This document shows, piece after piece, positions 31,527 through 32,234 of a stretch of DNA of 32,234 bases. A model generated the notes under the pieces. It worked only from the letters and a program-made list of their open reading frames with translations. It ran no database searches and was not told the DNA's origin. The stretch is taken from contig DAHVTI010000030.1 of NCBI GenBank assembly GCA_027324255.1, positions 1 through 32,234 on the forward strand, given 5' to 3'. The translations under genes were made by a program, and so were the position numbers. How positions within the stretch are numbered: position 1 is the first letter of the stretch; each line of letters starts with the position of its first letter. The stretch is from Bryobacterales bacterium (GTDB lineage Bacteria; Acidobacteriota; Terriglobia; Bryobacterales; Bryobacteraceae).

Positions 31527-32234
31527 ATGCGAAACGCTGTTCCATTTTTTTTGATGACATTGGCCGGGGCGTTGGCGGCTCAGGGCGCCGGGTTGAAGGC
31601 CGGGGCGGCGGCGCGGAAGATCACGCCGGAGTTGGGCGGGGCGCCGGTGTACATGGCGGGGTTCGACAACGGGCGGGCGGCGGCGGGGGTGCACGACGAC
31701 CTGTGGGCGCGGTGCGTGGCGCTGGAGGCAGGCGGGCAGCCGGTGGTGATCTGCGCGGTGGATGTGATCGGGCTGTTCCACGATGACGTGGTGAAGGTGC
31801 GGGCGGCGGTGCCGGGAGCGCAGGTGATTGTGGCCGCGACGCACGTGCACGAGGGGCCGGACACGATGGGGCAGTGGGGCGCGAAGCAGGGCGTGAGCGG
31901 GATCAACGAAAGCTATAACGCGCACATCGTTGCGGAGACGGCGGCGGCGGCCAAGGAGGCGATTGCGAGGCTGGCGCCGGCGGCGGCGGTTCCGGCGGGA
32001 GTGACGCCGCAAGACGTGGACGGCTACTACGACGACGGGCGCCCGCCGGTGGTGCACGATCCGGAGATCCTTTCGCTGGCGCTGAAAGGCCGTGACGGGA
32101 AAGCGATCGCGACGCTGGTGAACTGGAACAACCACCCGGAGGCGCTGGGCAGCAGGAACACGCTGATCACGTCGGACTGGCCGCACTTCCTGCGGGCGGC
32201 GCTGGAGGCGCAGGGCAGCGGGCCGGTGGTGTTC
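31527..32234 (+). CDS. Neutral/alkaline ceramidase-like secreted enzyme (3' partial)
   Basis: The frame is open from ATG 31527 to the window end (236 codons), so the gene continues outside. The signal peptide is MRNAVPFFLMTLAGALAAQG. The mature start AGAAARKITPELGGAPVYMAGF, then GVHDDLWARCVALEAG, VVICAVDVIGLFHDDVV, THVHEGPDTMG (metal-binding His residues) and LVNWNNHPEALG follow the N-terminal catalytic pattern of neutral/alkaline non-lysosomal ceramidases (PF04734). True ceramidases hydrolyse the N-acyl bond of ceramide with a zinc ion. Many bacterial relatives in this family act on unknown substrates, so only the fold is claimed. Cells of this group can make sphingolipid-like or unusual lipids, but no lipid gene is adjacent. 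The C-terminal domain lies outside the window. Confidence 0.82.
   Translation, partial: MRNAVPFFLMTLAGALAAQGAGLKAGAAARKITPELGGAPVYMAGFDNGRAAAGVHDDLWARCVALEAGGQPVVICAVDVIGLFHDDVVKVRAAVPGAQVIVAATHVHEGPDTMGQWGAKQGVSGINESYNAHIVAETAAAAKEAIARLAPAAAVPAGVTPQDVDGYYDDGRPPVVHDPEILSLALKGRDGKAIATLVNWNNHPEALGSRNTLITSDWPHFLRAALEAQGSGPVVF

Overview
This window is a high-GC (roughly two-thirds G+C) bacterial chromosome segment, most likely from the phylum Acidobacteriota, order Bryobacterales (Solibacter/Bryobacter-like). The main evidence is two secreted beta-propeller proteins with the C-terminal module catalogued as the 'Solibacter uncharacterized C-terminal domain' (TIGR03437), a basic-tailed DUF2934 protein, and the mix of secreted and carbohydrate-active proteins. 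I see no tRNA, rRNA, CRISPR array, transposase, integrase or phage gene. It looks like ordinary chromosome, with one intergenic repeat cluster.

Layout. 1-3.2 kb (+): end of an alginate-export-type outer-membrane barrel, then a small periplasmic Cache-like sensor and a chemoreceptor without a visible HAMP domain. 3.2-4.7 kb (-): a zinc-ribbon DUF2225-like protein followed by an exported TIM-barrel sugar isomerase/epimerase-like protein. 4.7-7.35 kb (+): a MoxR-type AAA+ ATPase overlapping a 609-residue protein of unknown function; this pair is the best candidate for an undescribed system. 7.4-12.06 kb (+): two secreted NHL-type propeller proteins. 12.07-16.1 kb: a small DUF2007-like protein (-), then dprA and topA (+). 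16.1-20.55 kb (+): a GH63-like glucosidase, a 326-bp palindrome/repeat cluster, and a secreted GH43-like propeller protein with an F5/8-type C-terminal domain. 20.6-24.2 kb (-): a membrane acyltransferase of the HGSNAT/DUF5009 type, downstream of a two-subunit GMC dehydrogenase. 24.4-25.8 kb: a DUF2934 protein (+), lexA (-) and an FmdB-type zinc ribbon (-). 25.8-29.1 kb: a PBP4-type D,D-carboxypeptidase (-), a small exported protein of unknown function (+) and an MFS permease (-). 29.3-32.2 kb (+): an EF-G paralogue with a clear intrinsic terminator, then the start of a neutral-ceramidase-like secreted enzyme that runs off the window.

How the genes work together. Much of the content is envelope and carbohydrate biology: an outer-membrane channel, exported sugar-acting enzymes, a Tat-exported dehydrogenase and a membrane acyltransferase. 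This fits a heterotroph degrading polysaccharides. DNA maintenance genes (dprA-topA, lexA) and an EF-G paralogue lie between them. Two signals span the window. First, -10-like hexamers sit exactly 6 nt upstream of several start codons that lack a Shine-Dalgarno, which suggests leaderless transcription. Second, G exceeds C on the + strand even in several minus-strand genes, suggesting + is the leading strand, with weaker or no skew in topA, lexA and the EF-G gene.
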